Source: Antedon mediterranea
Taxonomy: Eukaryota > Echinodermata > Crinoidea > Comatulida > Antedonidae
NCBI RefSeq assembly: GCF_964355755.1
Contig: NC_092672.1
Location: 13,264,501-13,328,500 of the forward strand
Length of the DNA: 64,000 nt
Reading direction: 5' to 3'
The translations under genes and the position numbers were made by a program. This document shows, one piece after another, positions 61,501-64,000 of this stretch (position 1 is its first letter; each line of letters starts with the position of its first letter). Below the pieces are notes generated by a model, which worked only from the letters and a program-made list of their open reading frames with translations, did no database searches and was not told the origin of the DNA.

Positions 61501-61749
61501 TAAGTAAAAAATAGGATATTTTTCCGGGGTTTTTTTTCTACGAAAGCGATTAACTTTATTAAAGCTGAAAAATAAACTATTCAAAGTCTGATGTTATTAA
61601 TCTTCATTTTTCATGTTTTTGGAGGACAATACAACTTTAAGATTATTGATTGGTGTTCATAGTGTTTACGCTATCATTCTGGAAGTAAGTAAATGTTCTA
61701 TTTGGGCTTGTACTTGCCACAAAGTCGCATGCTAGGCACAAAGTAAAGT
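58588..61749 (+). repeat. Segmental duplication (right copy) of the 37.2-40.2 kb region
   Basis: It is collinear with 37227-40260 at a nearly constant offset of about 21,360 bases. It includes relic E, the hairpin (61313-61380) and the GPCR spacer. It ends at 61749 inside the spacer, where a LINE begins. Relative to this copy and to copy A, the left copy lacks about 150 bases near 40170. Confidence 0.85.
59105..59836 (+). pseudogene. GPCR relic E (duplicate of D)
   Basis: It has the same truncated start, TM3-TM4 and broken TM5-TM7 as relic D, and shares D's stop after VILPWPDMNI and its deletions, so it was copied as a pseudogene. It adds a private TGA in TM3 (near 59238, in place of the Trp before LSIERYM). 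The ERYMAVCKPYWF and FGTLSRSVKIC blocks remain readable. No function is expected. Confidence 0.88.
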
Positions 61750-64000
61750 GCATTGAACGTGACGTGAACGGACGTGTTCACGTGGAGCTCTCTAAGCTAC
61801 ATTTGTTTACGCTTCTGCTCACCTTGCTACCCCTCACTGGCATTCATCGCCTGTAATACTTTTGGAGCATCAGAGCCACTCCTTGGGCCTAACTCGCTCT
61901 CATACCATCGCTGCCGCGCCTCGATCTTGACACTGTAGTTGTCGTTTTGATCAGTACAGTATTGGAGCTATTTTAACAGAGATTCAGACCCGGAATTTTA
62001 CTTAGCAAGTCGTGATCCTATTCGGAATTGGACCCGGAATTTCAATCAGCAATTTGTGTTCACGGAGCAGATTATGGCGGCGGTAAGATGTGCCATTGTA
62101 AACTTTCGTTTTTTAATTGCACTGACTTGTACTGTTATATTTATGATTCATAGTCCTGATAAATCATTACCTATGAAGTTATATTCATCAATTAGTGGCG
62201 ACGTGCATACATATATGTATTATAATTACATTGATCAGTACGGGACACAATCTTTTGTTTTTCGCGCTATTCACGCTCCATTTATCATCAACAATGGATT
62301 CGTAGCCAGGCCACACAAACGGAAATTTTTCAAAGCAGCAACACAGTACTATCCAAACTCAACCGCCAACTTTAAAGTATTGCTCACGTCCGGGGATGTC
62401 CATTCTAATCCAGGACCAGTCAACAACTCTGACAAATCCCGTAGTGATCGACCAACCAAAAAATCTGTTTCGGTTTTACTCTCAAACTGTCGCAGTATTC
62501 GCAATAAGTCTCTTGATTTGGCTATTTTCTGCGATACTAAATCAGATGGATTAGACATTATATGCTTAATGGAAACATGGTTGAACTCCGAGGATGATAC
62601 GCAGATGTTACATTTTTCTAATAAATTTGACATTTTTCGTCGCGATCGCGAATCTGTTACCCGTGGCGGAGGTTTACTGATTGGTATAAACAGCACATTG
62701 CAATCAAAGGTTATTGCATCTGAACTGAACATTGAAATGTTATGGGTCTCTATCACATGTCACAACAAATCGCATCTGTTATGCCTTGTGTACAGACCCC
62801 CAGACTCAACTGTTTCTTATTGGGATCAATTTGAATTTGCACTAGCTAGCCAAGAACATTCATTCCATAAATATGAATCGGTTGTCGTTTTGGGCGACTT
62901 TAATATCAATTGGCCAAATGCACCACATAAATTCATCGACGTGTTAAACATGTATGGTTTCGATCAATTAGTAAACCAAAATACCCGACCTTCCACAAAC
63001 GCTAATGATGGCTCACAGATAGATCTCGTGTTCTCAAACACGGGATCCTCAGTAAGAAATATAAGCGTCGTTGACAATCCAGTCGAGAGCGACCACCATG
63101 CAATTGAATTTGATATCGATTGTCGTCTCTATTTACCAACTACATCCACAATACGCTCATTTATTAAGTGGAACAGCGGTGACTTCCATCATCTAAATAA
63201 TCTCTTGCATTTGGCACCTTGGAGTATGTTCCTTAACGAAAATGATGTAAACGCTTCATGGAGTGGCTTCATGGACATTATTGATGCCGCAGTTCGCGAT
63301 AGTTTCCCGAGGGTCAAAAGCAGAGCACGTAAACAGAGCAGTCCATGGATAACTAAGCATATTAAACGTATGATTCAGAAGAAAAAGAAACTTTTTAAAA
63401 AATCTAGACGCTCTGGCATACAAGAACACTGGGATGCTCACAAGAAATGGCGAAACAAAGTTCACTATGCCATCAGGAAATCATATAAGGATTATGTAAA
63501 CAATCTATTCAGATCCGCTGACAATAAAAAACGTTTTTTTGCGTTTGTGAAAGACAAACGTTCATCTTCTTTACCCAGTAAATTTATTAATCCAACGAAT
63601 AACTCTTATTACTCCAACATTGAAGACATTGTAAACGGTTTTAATCGATTTTTTACTTCTATTTTTAATGATGTTAACGTTCATTTTAATTTTAACGAAC
63701 CTCCCCCTGTTCTCTTAAAATCCCTGTACTTGCTGATATTTCATTTAGTCCGAATGATATAATTAACACCATATCTACATTTCGGTCTAATTCCGCTCCT
63801 GGACCAGACTTAATATCAGTCAAATTACTCAAGCCGATATCGCATTCAATTGCCTATCCCCTTTGGTTGCTGTATCGTACTTCTCTTAATACTGGTACTG
63901 TGCCCAATGATTGGAAATGTGTAAATACTATTCCAGTTCATAAATCTGGCGATAAGGCAGCGATAACTAATTATAGACCAGTGGCCCTTTTCTCATTGGT
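61750..64000 (+). mobile_element. LINE with 2A-like peptide, 5' half
   Basis: The sequence departs from the GPCR spacer exactly at 61750 (compare 40256 and 4305), giving the 5' end. A GC-richer 5' UTR of about 320 bases leads into the ORF at 62074. The 3' end lies beyond the window. Confidence 0.88.
62074..64000 (+). CDS. LINE ORF: N-terminal membrane segment, 2A-like motif, endonuclease, start of reverse transcriptase
   Basis: The ATG at 62074 (ATGGCGGCG) is the likely start. Residues about 10-27 form a hydrophobic segment (FRFLIALTCTVIFMI). The 2A-like motif GDVHSNPGP (62392-62418) follows LLTS; related motifs in LINEs cause ribosome skipping between Gly and Pro, releasing the leader from the enzyme. 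The endonuclease has SNCRSIRNK, LMETWLN, TRGGGLLIG, LVYRPPDS, VLGDFNINW, IDLVFSN and ESDHHAIEF. A linker with SSPWITKHIKRMI follows. A one-base shift near 63710 ends this frame at 63762; the next frame enters the reverse transcriptase (NSAPGPDLISVKLL, ITNYRPVAL) and runs off the edge. The shift makes this copy inactive unless it is an assembly error. Confidence 0.9.

Overview
The window is AT-rich, intron-poor metazoan DNA. It holds a small cluster of related single-exon class A GPCR genes and pseudogenes embedded in dense nested transposable elements. The element mix (CR1/L2/Rex1-like LINEs, one with a 2A-like peptide and one with an SGNH-esterase ORF1; an OTU- and endonuclease-bearing Helentron; Penelope; Helitron, Harbinger-like and TTAA-type elements) suggests a marine invertebrate, plausibly an echinoderm or another invertebrate deuterostome. 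The species cannot be fixed from sequence alone.

Layout: 1-2.0 kb, minus-strand LINE (ORF1 with PHD finger, ORF2 endonuclease, cut by the window edge). 2.5-11.96 kb, GPCR copy A, a pseudogene split by a 5.55-kb LINE. 11.96-22.16 kb, a giant inverted repeat with arms of about 4.7-5.3 kb. The left arm carries a 1.43-kb non-autonomous Helitron and a LINE 3' tail; the right arm keeps the matching empty sites. 22.2-33.1 kb, a decayed autonomous Helentron (DUF6570-like, OTU, HUH Rep, Pif1-like helicase, EEP endonuclease) bordered by arrays of Helentron-derived repeats, then a Penelope relic. 34.4-35.5 kb, GPCR copy B, the only intact member. 36.0-41.6 kb, GPCR relics F, D and C plus a Harbinger-like MITE. 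42-47 kb, mostly unassigned AT-rich DNA ending in a Helitron 3' terminus. 47.0-53.0 kb, a young LINE whose single large ORF is interrupted only by a 2.9-kb TTAA-flanked transposon. 53.3 kb, a 5S rRNA-like sequence. 53.7-55.15 kb, a second Helitron copy, inverted. 56.05-57.75 kb, the 3' exon region of a possible C2-domain host gene, minus strand. 58.6-61.75 kb, a segmental duplicate of the 37.2-40.2 kb region with GPCR relic E. 61.75-64 kb, the 5' half of a third LINE, with a 2A-like motif, running off the edge.

Only GPCR B (and possibly the minus-strand C2-like gene) looks like a functioning host gene. The rest records tandem and segmental duplication of GPCR units followed by element insertion. 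Several insertions have their empty site in the same window, either in the opposite palindrome arm or in a paralogous GPCR copy, so boundaries, target sites and relative order can be read directly.
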